This document shows, in pieces, positions 13,834 to 24,798 of a stretch of 64,000 nucleotides of DNA. Source of the DNA: Taxillus chinensis (taxonomy: Eukaryota > Streptophyta > Magnoliopsida > Santalales > Loranthaceae); contig CM042087.1 in assembly GCA_023512835.1 (NCBI GenBank), positions 45,304,249-45,368,248 on the forward strand, given 5' to 3'. Below the pieces are notes generated by a model, which was given only the letters and a program-made list of their open reading frames with translations, was not told where the DNA came from and made no database searches. Each line of letters begins with the position of its first letter. Position 1 is the first letter of the stretch. Both the position numbers and the translations under genes were made by a program.

Positions 13834-13966
13834 AGGGTGATGACTTAGAAAGAGGAGGAAAATAAGTTAGGTTTTTGTGGTAATTTATTATTAATTTTTT
13901 AAATTTTTTTATTATGAGTATTTATGTAATTGAGATAAAATAATAATTTTAACTGGATTTCCATGG

Positions 13967-14030
13967 AAACGGCGCCGTTTCATTACCGCCACGCCGTGTT
14001 TTGCCGACGACAAAATACGGCAACCTTATC
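13967..14030 (+). promoter_or_regulatory. MPH2 promoter elements: palindrome and I-box
   Basis: A perfect 14-bp palindrome AAACGGCGCCGTTT (13967-13980) lies 116 bp before the start codon. CTTATC (14025-14030), the reverse complement of the light-associated I-box core GATAAG, lies 66 bp before it. Both fit the position of a core promoter of a photosynthesis gene. No good TATA box is seen, as in many plant photosynthesis genes. Confidence 0.45.
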
Positions 14031-14095
14031 TTAGCAAATTTTGGAAGTCACCATCCACAACCACTGGCAGTGAAGAGTTCCGAGCAGCGGAAAAA

Positions 14096-16225
14096 ATGGC
14101 AGCCATCTTCCCCTCTTCTATCATCTCCACTACTCCGTCTTCCTCCTCTTCATTAATATCACCAGCATCAACGCTTCTTCGCTCAGAGAATGGAAGGAGG
14201 CGCCCAACTCCATACCGCAGAAGAGCCGCAAGCGCTGATGAACCCCCACCGCATGATTCACATTCTCCACGTCTGAGCAGGCGAGGCCTCTCCACCTGCC
14301 TCGTTTCTGGATTCCTTTACTCTCTGGCTTCTGTGTCCCTCTCCAATTCCAATGCGGCGATTCTCGAAGCCGATGACGACGACGAGCTCATGGAGAAGGT
14401 AAAGAGGGACCGAAAGAAGAGGCTCGACAGGCAGGAGGCCATCCGGTCATCCGACAAAGAGAAAGGTTTTTTGAAACCTTTACCCTTTCGTCGTGTATAT
14501 TTTTATTATTATAATAATGCATAACTTCGGAGTACCCGGTTTTTGGTGTTATCTTCACCGCCATTGGAAATTCGGGCAATTCACTGAACGCCCAATGGAT
14601 TTACATTTTGTTGTTATGTTAAGGCGTTCTTGCTTCTTCTGACCATGCATACTTTGAGAGTACCCATTTCTTACAATTCTTCCAAAGGATTTGCATTTTG
14701 TTGTTATGTTAAGGTGTTCTTACTTCTTATGACCATGCATACTTTGAGAGTGCCCATTTCCTACAAATCTCCCATTTCACTTCAAATTACCTCTTGTCTT
14801 CGCTGCCATTTGTAATTGAGAAGATTCATTAAATACCCACTCCATGGCTTTCACATTTTCTTCGTGTGTTTAATTTTGGGTGTTCTTTTCAATCCCCTCG
14901 ATTGGTGGAATCGACCTTCTGTTGCTTTATTTAATATGGGCGTTCTTGCTTCTTAGGATTGCATAATTTGAGTGGACCCATTTGTTGATAACTCTCTCTA
15001 TTCTTATATTCAAATTTGGCGTCTCTTTGCTGTCATTTGAATTAAGTCAATTCATTAAAGCACCATATGCCCAACTGATGAATATGACCATGCTGGTAGT
15101 GGGTTAAAAGATAAGGTTAATTCGAAGGATCCATAGTTGATATGCCAAATCTCACGCCAAATATCGAGATTTCTTATATTAATCTCAGATCATACTGTCC
15201 AATCTGTTGTACACCGCTATTGAACTATGCCTTCCTCTGATATAATTTTTTAGAAACTGACATTGGGCCTGGTATATCATATGCCTGATAGGATGTAGAA
15301 ATCTGTAACCTTGCAATGACTAGGGGAGAGATCTATATTTGTAACACGTGATTTGTAAAATATCAAAACTATGGTTTGTTATTAATTGAAAAGTAAAATG
15401 AAAATTTTAAGTTCTTAGGAGCACCCAAACCCAGTTGAAAAGATTTGTAACTGTCCATTCATAGCATTTGAATCACACTCTTGATATATATACCATGGGT
15501 TATCATACTTCTGCTTGTCATGGTTGTTAATTTGGTTATAATCATAACGCTATCCAATTAAGAATCCCTCACTTGTATCCATATGCCAATGCATAGTGTG
15601 TACTCATCGCCCCATGTCTTAATGAAATGTTACAGCATATGTGCAAGAGCTCATTTACAAGTTGGACAAAGTGGGTGAAGCCATAGACAACAGCGATCTC
15701 TCTGCTGCTGGCTCAGTTCTGGGAGGAACCACAGACGCAGATTGGGTCAGAAAAGTCAATTCAGCCTTTACCAAGGTTACTATTATTGCACACGACAGTA
15801 CGTAATACACAAATTTGTTTCTGGCGTTATATTTCTAGAAATTTATGAATTATTTGGTGTGAATTGGACAACAGTTGAGCTTTAGCCCAGAGGAGAAGAT
15901 GAAAGTTGATGTATTCAACTCCTCCCTAGCTTCACTAATCTCATCAGGCGAGCCCTAAAAAAGCTTATATTTATTTTTCAGTTATTGATGAGTTTTAGTT
16001 ATTCTGTGGACAGTGAAGAAACACTATCGCGCAATCTACAAGTTAGATGAAGTTTTGGTATAAATGCAGAAACAGATATTTCAAAATGAGAAATCTAATG
16101 TCGTGCACCTTGCAGTTGTTGGGAATGACGTTGACTCATCTAAAACAGCCTTTGTTTCATCCGCCAAAGCATTGGAAGAATGGATAACCTTGACTGGGCT
16201 GGTTGGACAGCTAAAAGGACTTTGA
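14096..16225 (+). CDS. MPH2: Thylakoid lumenal 16.5 kDa protein, MPH2 type
   Basis: Four exons, 14096-14465, 15636-15775, 15875-15947 and 16116-16225, encode 230 residues. The first 60 residues are Ser/Thr/Arg-rich, as in a chloroplast transit peptide. A twin arginine (R62-R63) precedes a hydrophobic stretch and an SNSNA-A cleavage-like site near residue 87, which together indicate Tat-dependent import into the thylakoid lumen. The mature part (ILEADDDDELMEKVK, LIYKLDKVGEAI, LTGLVGQLKGL) matches my memory of Arabidopsis At4g02530, whose product helps maintain photosystem II under fluctuating or high light. Exons 1, 2 and 4 use standard sites. The third intron needs a GC donor (ATCAG then GCGAGC at 15948) to restore the conserved SLISSVVGNDVDSSK; no GT is available close by. 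The gene diverges from the YABBY gene across 4.2 kb. Confidence 0.92.
14466..15635 (+). other. MPH2 intron 1 with 90-bp tandem duplication
   Basis: A GT-AG intron of 1170 bp. Units 14597-14686 and 14687-14776 are a tandem pair with a 90-bp period and roughly 90 percent identity, sharing TTGTTGTTATGTTAAGG and ACCATGCATACTTTGAGAG. Weaker copies of the same module (GGGCGTTCTTGCTTCTTA near 14940) suggest an older array. I see no coding content. Confidence 0.75.
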
Positions 16226-17675
16226 ATGAAGACCTATTTCGTCGTTTATAGAGCAATTATTCTCCCAGATTGATCAACTTTTTAGCTCCACTTGCAGGGG
16301 CTTCATAGAGCGAGCATATGCATTTAAGTACACGTTCTTTCATTTTGAAAGCCCTGCTTAAACTGGTTCTTGTATACTACCAAGTATTAACGTCCTCTTG
16401 GTGCCTGAGAATGAAAGCAGCACTGTTTGTTAATTTCCATTGTCTAAAGCTCTGGATACCAAACCGGCAAGTGAGGTTCAATGTCTAGAGCCCATAGTCT
16501 GAGCATATGTTCAATTGGACTATATAGCATGGGGGGACAATTCGTGAAGTAACAAATTTTATTAAACTCCAAATTAATATATAATACGTTATGGAGACTT
16601 AACCGATGTCCATTCGGATTTTGATGAGTGGCTAAATTTGAAATGAATAGAAGAAGAAAAACTTCCACTATTTGGTCTACGGTATTGTGGGTATTATCTC
16701 TGAGATATATGATTGTTCCCCACTTAAGAGTGTGCTTTTTCATGCTGTACGAGAACCACTCTACTTATGGATGTCTATTTGGTCCATTGACACTGGATTT
16801 GTGGGGCATATTTTGTTTCCAACTTCCAAATATTGGGACCATTTTTAGGTATTCCTTAGTTTAGTAGGCAATCTAAACAAATTATCATGGCATGAAAATA
16901 AGACTCGACATTCTTGTCATTGAATTGGTATCAACAGGAATAAAATTTATAACTGCTTAAATTCTCCATTCGTCGTTGGTATAAATAAAATTACTGAAAG
17001 CCTTTAAAGTAAAGCAAATAATAATAATAATAATAATAATACTAAATCATCTCTAAAATATCCCGATTTCATTTAGGCTTTGACTCCAGAAAGGTAGAAA
17101 AATAATAATTTATGGTAATAGACTACTTATTAAACCATACATGTCTCTCCCCTTTTTATTATGTTGATAGAAACGTAGCCCTACTCAATAACAAAACTAC
17201 AAAGATAACAAGAAAAGTTGAACATAAAAACAATATAGAATAATAGCAAAACAATGCTCAAAAAAACTTCCCCTTTAATAAAGTTCAAAACTTTGTCCAA
17301 AATTAATTCAAATCTTTCCATTCTCTTTCCAACGATATTTTGCATTTCTCGTAACTCCTCCCATATTTTTTTTTATTCTTTTTCACTTTCTTTTGACTTT
17401 TTCTTTTTCATCTGACTTATTTGTTCAGCTCCTTGGGATCTTTTCAATGGTAGCTCGTAACTTCTCATAGATCGAAGGTTAAGATTTTTTTCAAATAATA
17501 GGAAATTTTTTTATTTAATTATTATGGTTAGAATTTATTCACAGATTTATTCGCGAGGTGAAATAAATTTTAAAAAAAAATTATTCGCAAATAAATTATA
17601 TTGATAATTCATGCCGAAATATTTATAAAAATTAAAAAAAATTAATATCAAATAAACTATAAATGAGGATGTTCT
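16226..17675. other. Intergenic DNA downstream of MPH2
   Basis: The first 150-200 bases probably hold the MPH2 3' untranslated region. Beyond that lies AT-rich DNA with an (AAT)n run at about 17017-17041. An open frame on the minus strand at 16444-16743 (99 codons) has no motif that I know. No gene is supported. Confidence 0.5.
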
Positions 17676-18199
17676 TAGGGGTGTAAAATGGATCGGTCCG
17701 GTCCGGTCCGGTCCGATCCGTGACGGAGCGGGCCTAAACGGGCTAGTCCATTTAGGCCCGCACTTTTAATGGATCAGAATTTTTCTGATCCTGGTCCGAT
17801 CCGCATGCGGACGCGGACCGGTCCATATTTATTTAATTATTTAAAAACTTATTATAAATTAATTTTATTAAAAATAATTTAAATTTTAAAATTTAAAATT
17901 ATATTTAATAGTTTATATTTTTAAATATTAATTTTAAAATTAATAGATTTAAGCTCTAGGTACTAATATATTAAATAAAATATATAATAGTTTTAAAAAA
18001 ATTATTTTAAAAAAATAAACAAGCTGGTCCGCGGACCGATCCGCGTCCGCACGGATTTGGTCCGCATGGACCGGGCCTAAACGGACCGGTCCGTTTAGGC
18101 CCGCGATAGAAATGGACCAAAATATTTCTAGTCCAGTTCGCTCCGGTCCACACGGACCACGGACTGATCCGCGGACCGACGGTCCATTTTACACCCCTA
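17676..18199. mobile_element. hAT-type MITE, perfect TIRs and 8-bp TSD
   Basis: A 524-bp element with perfect 16-bp terminal inverted repeats TAGGGGTGTAAAATGG, flanked on both sides by the exact 8-bp duplication GATGTTCT (17668-17675 and 18200-18207). Just inside each end are GC-rich arrays built from GGTCC and its complement, including four GGTCC/GGTCCG repeats in a row near 17695. Between them is a very AT-rich core. There is no transposase frame. Intact ends and target duplication suggest a fairly recent insertion; mobilisation would need a hAT transposase supplied elsewhere. Confidence 0.93.
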
Positions 18200-18207
18200 G
18201 ATGTTCT

Positions 18208-19585
18208 TGCGCTGTGCAACTTAATTGTGCGTAGTATTCCTCAAAAGGTTATAGTACAGAACTCAAAATCTTCAACTTGAAGATCTATGATATCTTCTTA
18301 TTTTTATATTTTTGGTTAGGTTGGCTTGATATTAAATCTACGCTACCATATAAATACAAGTTGAGAAATCCCTCAAACCACTATTTAAACACCTCACCTA
18401 GTCTACTTTTTTTTTTTTGGGTGTTTTTAATTTTTTTTTGTTTTTGTTTTTCATTGTTGATATTATAGAACTTTGATTACAAGTACATACACAAACAACA
18501 AATATGTAAAGTGTAAAAATAGAAAAAGGACGACATGTAATTCAGTCAATTGGTAGTGAGATTTCTAACTTCACTTGAAAAATTCACTAAATAGAGAAAT
18601 TGTTGGACAAACCCAAAGATAAAGATGAAATAATTTAATTAATTTGATAATCACCAAAAACAATCATTTTGACATTCTTTTATCTCAAGAAATATTGTAT
18701 TTTAATGAGTTTGTTCCTTAGAGCACTATTAGCAGCTTTCTTATAAAAGTTTATTTTCTTTTATTTAGAAAAAAAATAAAAATTCATAAAATTATTCCTA
18801 CAACAGAAGTTTTATATTTAACTTTATTTATAGAGTTTGTATAGCATTTTCTAATGTATTAAAAGGTATTATTTACTTCCTATAATTATTATATTAGAAA
18901 TAAAAAAATTCATCTCTCTTTTTCATGTTTCTCGTAACTTTTACTTTTGTTTCATATTAAATTATAAAAAAATATTACTAGATAAAAAAATAATATAAAA
19001 TATGATTTTAATCATATAAAAAATAATTTATGGAATCTATATTTATATAAAAATATTATTTAAATATTTAAAATTAAAAAATATTAGTGTAAAGCAGCTG
19101 CGACTGCTTTTATAGAATAAGCATTTCAATCTCAAGATGATGATAAAACAGACAATGTTTAGTATTTTACATAGATCAATTTTGACGTTTCAGCCGATCA
19201 AGTAAATAATTCAATAAAATTAATGAAGAGTATAACTCACTACTCAAGATTGAGGCCTATATACTTGTCAAATATAAGAATAAAATTTTCATGTTGGTCA
19301 AATAGTAAATTGTTAATAAGAGACTTGTCTGTTATCTGAACTGTCTGCAATACAACCCGATACAAATAAAAAAAATGTCAATAGATTGGTGAGGCGGTTG
19401 ATTGGTTAAAAATAATGAGGAAAAGGAAAATGATTAAAAATGAATATAAATATTTAAAAACATTGCATTAAACTTTCATTTTAAAAAAGGGGGCAGGTTT
19501 CTTTTTCTTTATCTTTTAAAAAAGGAAAATTGCATTATGTTTCTTCAAAAAAGGGACACCTCCAACGTGTTTTTATCTTTATTGT

Positions 19586-19586
<1 letters not shown>
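18208..19586. other. AT-rich intergenic DNA
   Basis: No gene recognised. The stretch from about 18719 begins TTAGAGCACTATTAGCAGC, which resembles the end of a small Harbinger-like element, but no matching inverted end was found. The block 18830-19090 is almost pure A+T. Confidence 0.5.

Positions 19587-19677
<91 letters not shown>
19587..19677. repeat. (GA)45 microsatellite
   Basis: An uninterrupted 91-bp GA dinucleotide run. The long Arg-Glu or Ser-Leu frames across it are artefacts of the repeat. It lies about 110 bp before a TATAAAAG (19788-19795). Confidence 0.95.
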
Positions 19678-19680
<3 letters not shown>

Positions 19681-20500
19681 GCCAACCCGCACTTCCTGCA
19701 TTGCATTGTGGTTGCCATTTTGTTGTAAAAAAGGAAGAAAACCAACTCACTCCTCTGGCACTGCCTTTAATGCATGGTATGAGACACTATAAAAGAACAC
19801 AAAAAAGGGGGAAAAAGACAGAAACAGCGAGAGGTGAGCAATAAAAAAACAAACGAGGGAGATCGACAGGGAGAAAAGAGCAAAACTAAAAAAAGCTGGG
19901 GGTATATACAGTATGCTGCTCCAGCTCACACGACTGCTGATGCTCCACACAGCCGCTTTAGCTCAACGTCCATGATGTGACGCTGCTCCTTCGATCACCA
20001 ACAACCACCACCCACCACAGCAACACAAAGCATGCACGTACCAGAGACGACCACGCCATCCGTCGTTGCCACCAACGACATAACCTTTCACCCCGCTGCT
20101 CCTCCCTCAGCTCCTTCGCCATCACCAACGAACTAGCCTTGCCAGACTTCCAACGCTCACAGCGACCGACAACCCGGCGTCCAACCCTCGCGTTTGTAAC
20201 CAACGAGCATCGCCATCCACACCTCACTCACCGACCACATTATACATATCTTTCCTTTTGACGATTGCCCAGGATATTGAAATTTCAAATAAAAATAAGT
20301 AGGTTTCAAGATCGGAAGTTGGATTCGGATTGGAGACATTGGAAGTCAGATCGGATTGCAGAAGTTGGAAGTCATATTGAATTGCAGAAGTTGGAAGTAG
20401 GATTTGGAGATCGGATTCGGATTGGCGTGCAAGGTCGGATTACTACGAGGAGCTTCCCATGTCGATTTAATTTGAAGCAACGTGAGTGCATGTAGCAGGG
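19678..20500 (+). other. Promoter-like block with unassigned open frame
   Basis: A TATAAAAG at 19788-19795 is followed by purine-rich DNA and then by a GC-richer segment carrying an open frame of 94 codons at 19977-20261, rich in His, Thr and Arg, with no family that I recognise. Near 20353-20400 the phrase ATTGCAGAAGTTGGAAGT occurs twice, 26 bp apart, within a region of repeated GGATTCGGATTGG. It may be a young or non-coding transcript, or repeat DNA. There is no evidence for a conserved protein. Confidence 0.3.
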
Positions 20501-21702
20501 AAAGAATTAATAACAAATACAATTAATTTGATAGTTACGGTTTCTCGTTCACACAATTAATCTTTGACTATAATTGAGAGAAAAAATTTATAAATTTATA
20601 AAAAAAAATTTCCCTAAATATAAGAAATAAATAATAAATTTATATATTTAAAATTTTACTATTTATTGCTAAAAGTTTTTTAATATATATTTTACACATA
20701 AATTTTTGATTGGTTGGAGACAAAAACAGTAAATAAAGAATACAAAATATTATTTTAAAAAATAAAAATAAGGATAAAGAATAAGATGTAAATGATAAAA
20801 TAATTATAAATAATAAATGTACCGTTGATTATCAAAATAAGATAGAGAAGCAAAATCTGATATGAATGCTTTTAGGGTGTTTAGTTTTTTGGTATGTTTG
20901 GGTTCAATATATCTTTATAATGAAAAATATACTGTAGTGTGAAAATAAAAAAAATAGAAACCTTTATAAGATCTCGTGTTATTTTAAAATATAATCTTTA
21001 TCAAAAGCTTGATCATTCCTATGTAAAAATCTTTAACTCTCTAATATAAGGCAACAATAAATTGTCCTTGGTCCCTTGTTGCAAGGAGAACAACAAACTC
21101 AAGCCATCCAAAGGATCACTCCCCAGCAAAAGATGGAGACTATTCCAGGAGGCCAATTAAGCCTAAAATCTCATGTATCTCACACATCTCATATGTTCAT
21201 ACATATTTCTCGAAAGTTAATTACATCTCATGCATTCAGCATTGATTTTAGAATTGTTGTCACATTTGAATCCATAAAACTAAATAAAACAAATCATAAT
21301 ATAATATAGTTGATACATATGTGACGTAGGAAAGAGAAAAAGAGGTCATTTTCTCTTTAAATAATATAATAAACTGTTGTCATTTTCTCTAAAATAAGCT
21401 AAAATCCACCGGTTAAGCTTTAAATTATGTAAAGAAATAAAATTGTATTTATTTCAATCCAAAAGTCGCTCTTTAAATACGTGTGCCTTGGTTACAATGC
21501 TGGCCAACCCAAATAAATATCAACATCAATCCCAAATTTTAGGAAAAAAATTATCACACCCTGACTTATTCAATTTAAATCAAAACAAACTCTTCTTATA
21601 GAGAGAATTTGAAGACCAAGTCACTTTTTTTTAAATTTGAGATGCTCTCATTCCGCAAGAAAAGTGTCTACTAACTGTTCTACGTCAATATGTGAACTGT
21701 TA

Positions 21703-23198
21703 TCTAATATATCAATAAACTTATATAAGTTATGTAAGGCCTTATAATTGTGTCTAACACAAGTGAAATGAAAGTTGTGTAATACTCTATAGCTAAGTCA
21801 CCAAACAAGAAAATGAAATAAAAGCAAAACTTCAAATCCAATAGCAAGAACGTCTTGACTCACCAAGTTATGGTCATTTAAAAGTCTAATTATGCAAATA
21901 AGAGAAGAAAGCTAGCACCGGTCTAGCATGGTGTGACCTACACTAACTAAAGCATTTTTGAGATTTGGTAGCACCTTTGTTAAGCTATATCTTTATGTCA
22001 CTTTTTTCCTAATCCTCACCTCACCCCCACTCCTACTTCAGAGGCAAACAGGATCAAACGCCCAACCTCCTATTATGAGGTCTATGTGTCCAATCACCTG
22101 GACAAGCCTCAGGGCTATTTATGTCAAGTTAAACAACTAATTAGATCTTCATATCATATTCAACAATTAATTAAATACCAATATTCTAAACTTAGAATCA
22201 ATGTTTTTTTTGTTACATTTTGATTATTGAATGATCAATTTAATTTTGAACTTTTATTTTATTATGTAATTTATTTATTATAGAGTTTGAAATTATAAAT
22301 TTTTATTGTTATTAAATTGTTAAACTTTTCAAAATTTAAGCATTTAAAAGTTTAGACTTAAATAGTTTTAAATTTGCAGCTTGTTTAGAATTATTGATTC
22401 ATTTAATATGAATTTTCTTTAAAATCTTATGCTTATTTTTTCTAAACGCCAAAAGTAAAAAAGATGATACTATTTTGAAAATATTTAACAAAATATTAAA
22501 ATAGCAGAAATTTTGTATAATTTATAACATTCTAACTACTACTATTTTTTTGTTTAACTTTCTATTTTATTGGTGGTTATATCTTTGAAATAAATTTTTA
22601 AGTATTTTATTAGTGCTTGCTATGTATTTTAAAAAAAAAATTACAATGTTTGTTTCACCTGTTTTCTGTTTTCGTTTTCAAAATGTGATAGATGTTTTCG
22701 AGTATACAAAATATAAAACTGAAAACAATAAAATGTTGTTTTCAATCTTTAGGACATAAAAAATGAAAACAAGTTTTCGTTGTTTTTAATTTTCAATTTT
22801 TGTATCCGAAAACAGCTATTATATTTTAAAAACGAAAACAAAAAACACCTCAACCAAACATATAGCTTCACCATGATAATTATACGGGTGAAACGAATCC
22901 TATGTCCAACAAGTTCCTAATGACACAGAAACAAAATTCACATAAAACTAAATAAAAAAAACCATAATCGATAACTGCGGTCTAATATGTCAATTAAACT
23001 TAGATAAGTTGTATAATACTCTATAATTGTGTCCAACACATGTACAAGTGAAATGAAAATTGTATAATTAAATGAAATGAAATCAAAACTCCAAAAATGA
23101 AACCAGAACTCCAAATCCAATATTAAGACTAATCAAATTATGACTAATTAAGAGGCTAACTATGCACCGGTCTATCATGTTGACCTAACTAAAGCATT
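21703..23198. repeat. Local direct duplication of about 240 bp
   Basis: Copy A (21703-21957) and copy B (22981-23198) share an ordered series of matches, including TAATTGTGTC, AAGTGAAATGAAA, TCCAAATCCAATA, GCACCGGTCTA and ACTAAAGCATT, with small indels. The copies have the same orientation and are about 1.27 kb apart. The MITE at 22646-22861 lies between them. No coding frame is maintained. Confidence 0.65.
22646..22861. mobile_element. MITE with GTTTTCGTTTT inverted ends
   Basis: The left end (ATGTTTGTTTCACCTG, then GTTTTCGTTTTCAAAAT) is mirrored by the right end, which read inward gives ATGTTTGGTTGAGGTG, then GTTTTCGTTTTTAAAAT. The element of about 216 bp folds into a long hairpin and has no coding frame. 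A more decayed relative is at 42112-42300. The superfamily is not certain because no clear target duplication is visible. Confidence 0.65.
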
Positions 23199-23697
23199 AA
23201 AGAAATGAGATTAACATGAATTTTAAAAATTCTTGACCAAGCCACATTCTTTTTTTTCCCTACGAGATCAAGGAACATGTCACATCATGCTACTTTTTTT
23301 TTCCCTATTAATAATTTGTATTAGTTTGGAATGCTATAATCTCATCCATTATTTAACACTAAAAGAGATGCACGCAATCTCAAGTTCTTTATATTATTAC
23401 TAAAATAAAATGAATTTATATGGATAACCAGATATAAATTCATGACATTTTTATTATTAGAAAAGGTAATAAAAACTAACACGGCATTAAAAATGTATAG
23501 ATATAATTGTGAATGACATTTTTTTTATAATATAGAATAGATTAGTATGAATGATTGACACTAAAAAATTTGACACTTATTATGTCAATGATTCAAACCC
23601 TCACTCCATATAAAATTATGAAACCTAACCATTAACAACCTAATTAGTCAACAACCTTCATCAGAAATCAACCTTATTCTGGCGTAAAAGTCAAATG

Positions 23698-23734
<37 letters not shown>

Positions 23735-24390
23735 TAATGCCATGTTATGTACTCGGACAGTCACGGCGAGGCCTTGATTTTGCCAAATCATTATTGCTAT
23801 TGAAATGATTAAATTCCCATAATTTGCATTGCTCTGATTAATAAAACATTTAAATATTCTTTTAAAAAGGATCAACCATTTAAATAAATTTCTATTTAAA
23901 TTTTATTTTCCCAACAGCTAAATTTCAAAATTTTAGCTAGTATTTGGTACGCGCGTATTAATTTTAAAAAGTGATGAGTTCACTGTGAGACTTATTTTAA
24001 TTTAATATTAATAGAATTTTAAAAAATACTTTTAAAAACAGTTGATATTTTAATTATTTTCTGTTTTAAATTTTAAATTCAATTTTAATGGTAAACTTAT
24101 TTTATTTTATTTACCTTTTTTTCAATTTTTAAAAAAAAACTTTCTTTTTTAAATACATTCTCACTCCAATTAAATATAAATTATTTTTAAATTATAATTT
24201 AATATAAACTCTAATAAAATTTAAAACACAGAATACAAAACCATAACATGTCTTTAACCTTCGAGCCAAAGATCCAGACATTACTTTGACAAGAAGGAAC
24301 AGGATCTGAAATATTCCACTATATAACCACAAACCAAATAGTTAAGAAAACATACAAACAATAATAATAATAATAATAATTCAACCGTCT

Positions 24391-24798
24391 CCAAACCAAA
24401 ACGGCAAACAGACGGCGTACACAAGTAGAAGAAAATGACTCCCTCTAAACCAAAACGGCCGCCAAAACGACCCCCTTCATTGGCTTCTTTAATAGAAATT
24501 GAATTTGTTTGCCTTCAACTCAATCCGTCACAGAGACCACGAAGAGAAACTGTAACTCGAACACAAACAAAGGAAACAAACAAACATGCAAAGTGCACTT
24601 CTCGGGGACACACAAACACACACACACACACACACACACAGAGCACCTGACTACTGAGGCAGTGAGGCATGCCTGAGGAAGAAGGGGAGGGTTCGCAACG
24701 AAGATATTGGAGGGATCGATCCGACCAAGCCAGTACACGGCTTTCTCAGTAAATTTGAACCGATCGCTGTCCACTGATAGCGTCCGACCGAGGCCGTG
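24391..24798 (+). promoter_or_regulatory. Upstream region of the GH17 gene
   Basis: This stretch precedes the proposed start codon at 24799. It contains an (AC)n run at about 24616-24640 and two AAACGGC motifs (near 24400 and 24450). No distinct TATA box was found. Part of it is probably transcribed leader. Confidence 0.35.

Larger units (their letters stand above)
20501..24390. other. AT-rich intergenic DNA with repeats
   Basis: No gene recognised. It holds a direct duplication (21703-21957 and 22981-23198), a MITE (22646-22861), and an (AT)15 run at 23702-23731. A tRNA-like or SINE-like relic lies near 22040-22115: the phrase GGATCAAACGCCCAACCTCC reads like an inverted B box followed by the usual CACCTGGAC. 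An AT-rich repeat at about 23990-24245 has a relative at 33735-33980. Confidence 0.5.

Noticed and set aside
16444..16743. A 99-codon minus-strand frame downstream of MPH2
   Set aside because: It has no known motif and lies in probable 3' untranslated or repeat DNA; nothing supports a gene.
19535..19844. Long frames with repeated Arg-Glu or Ser-Leu, also at 48772-49176 and 46025-46674
   Set aside because: They are translations of (GA)n repeats and have no homologue or codon signature.
22040..22115. A tRNA gene suggested by a B-box-like string
   Set aside because: No cloverleaf or A box can be drawn. It looks like a tRNA-derived relic only.
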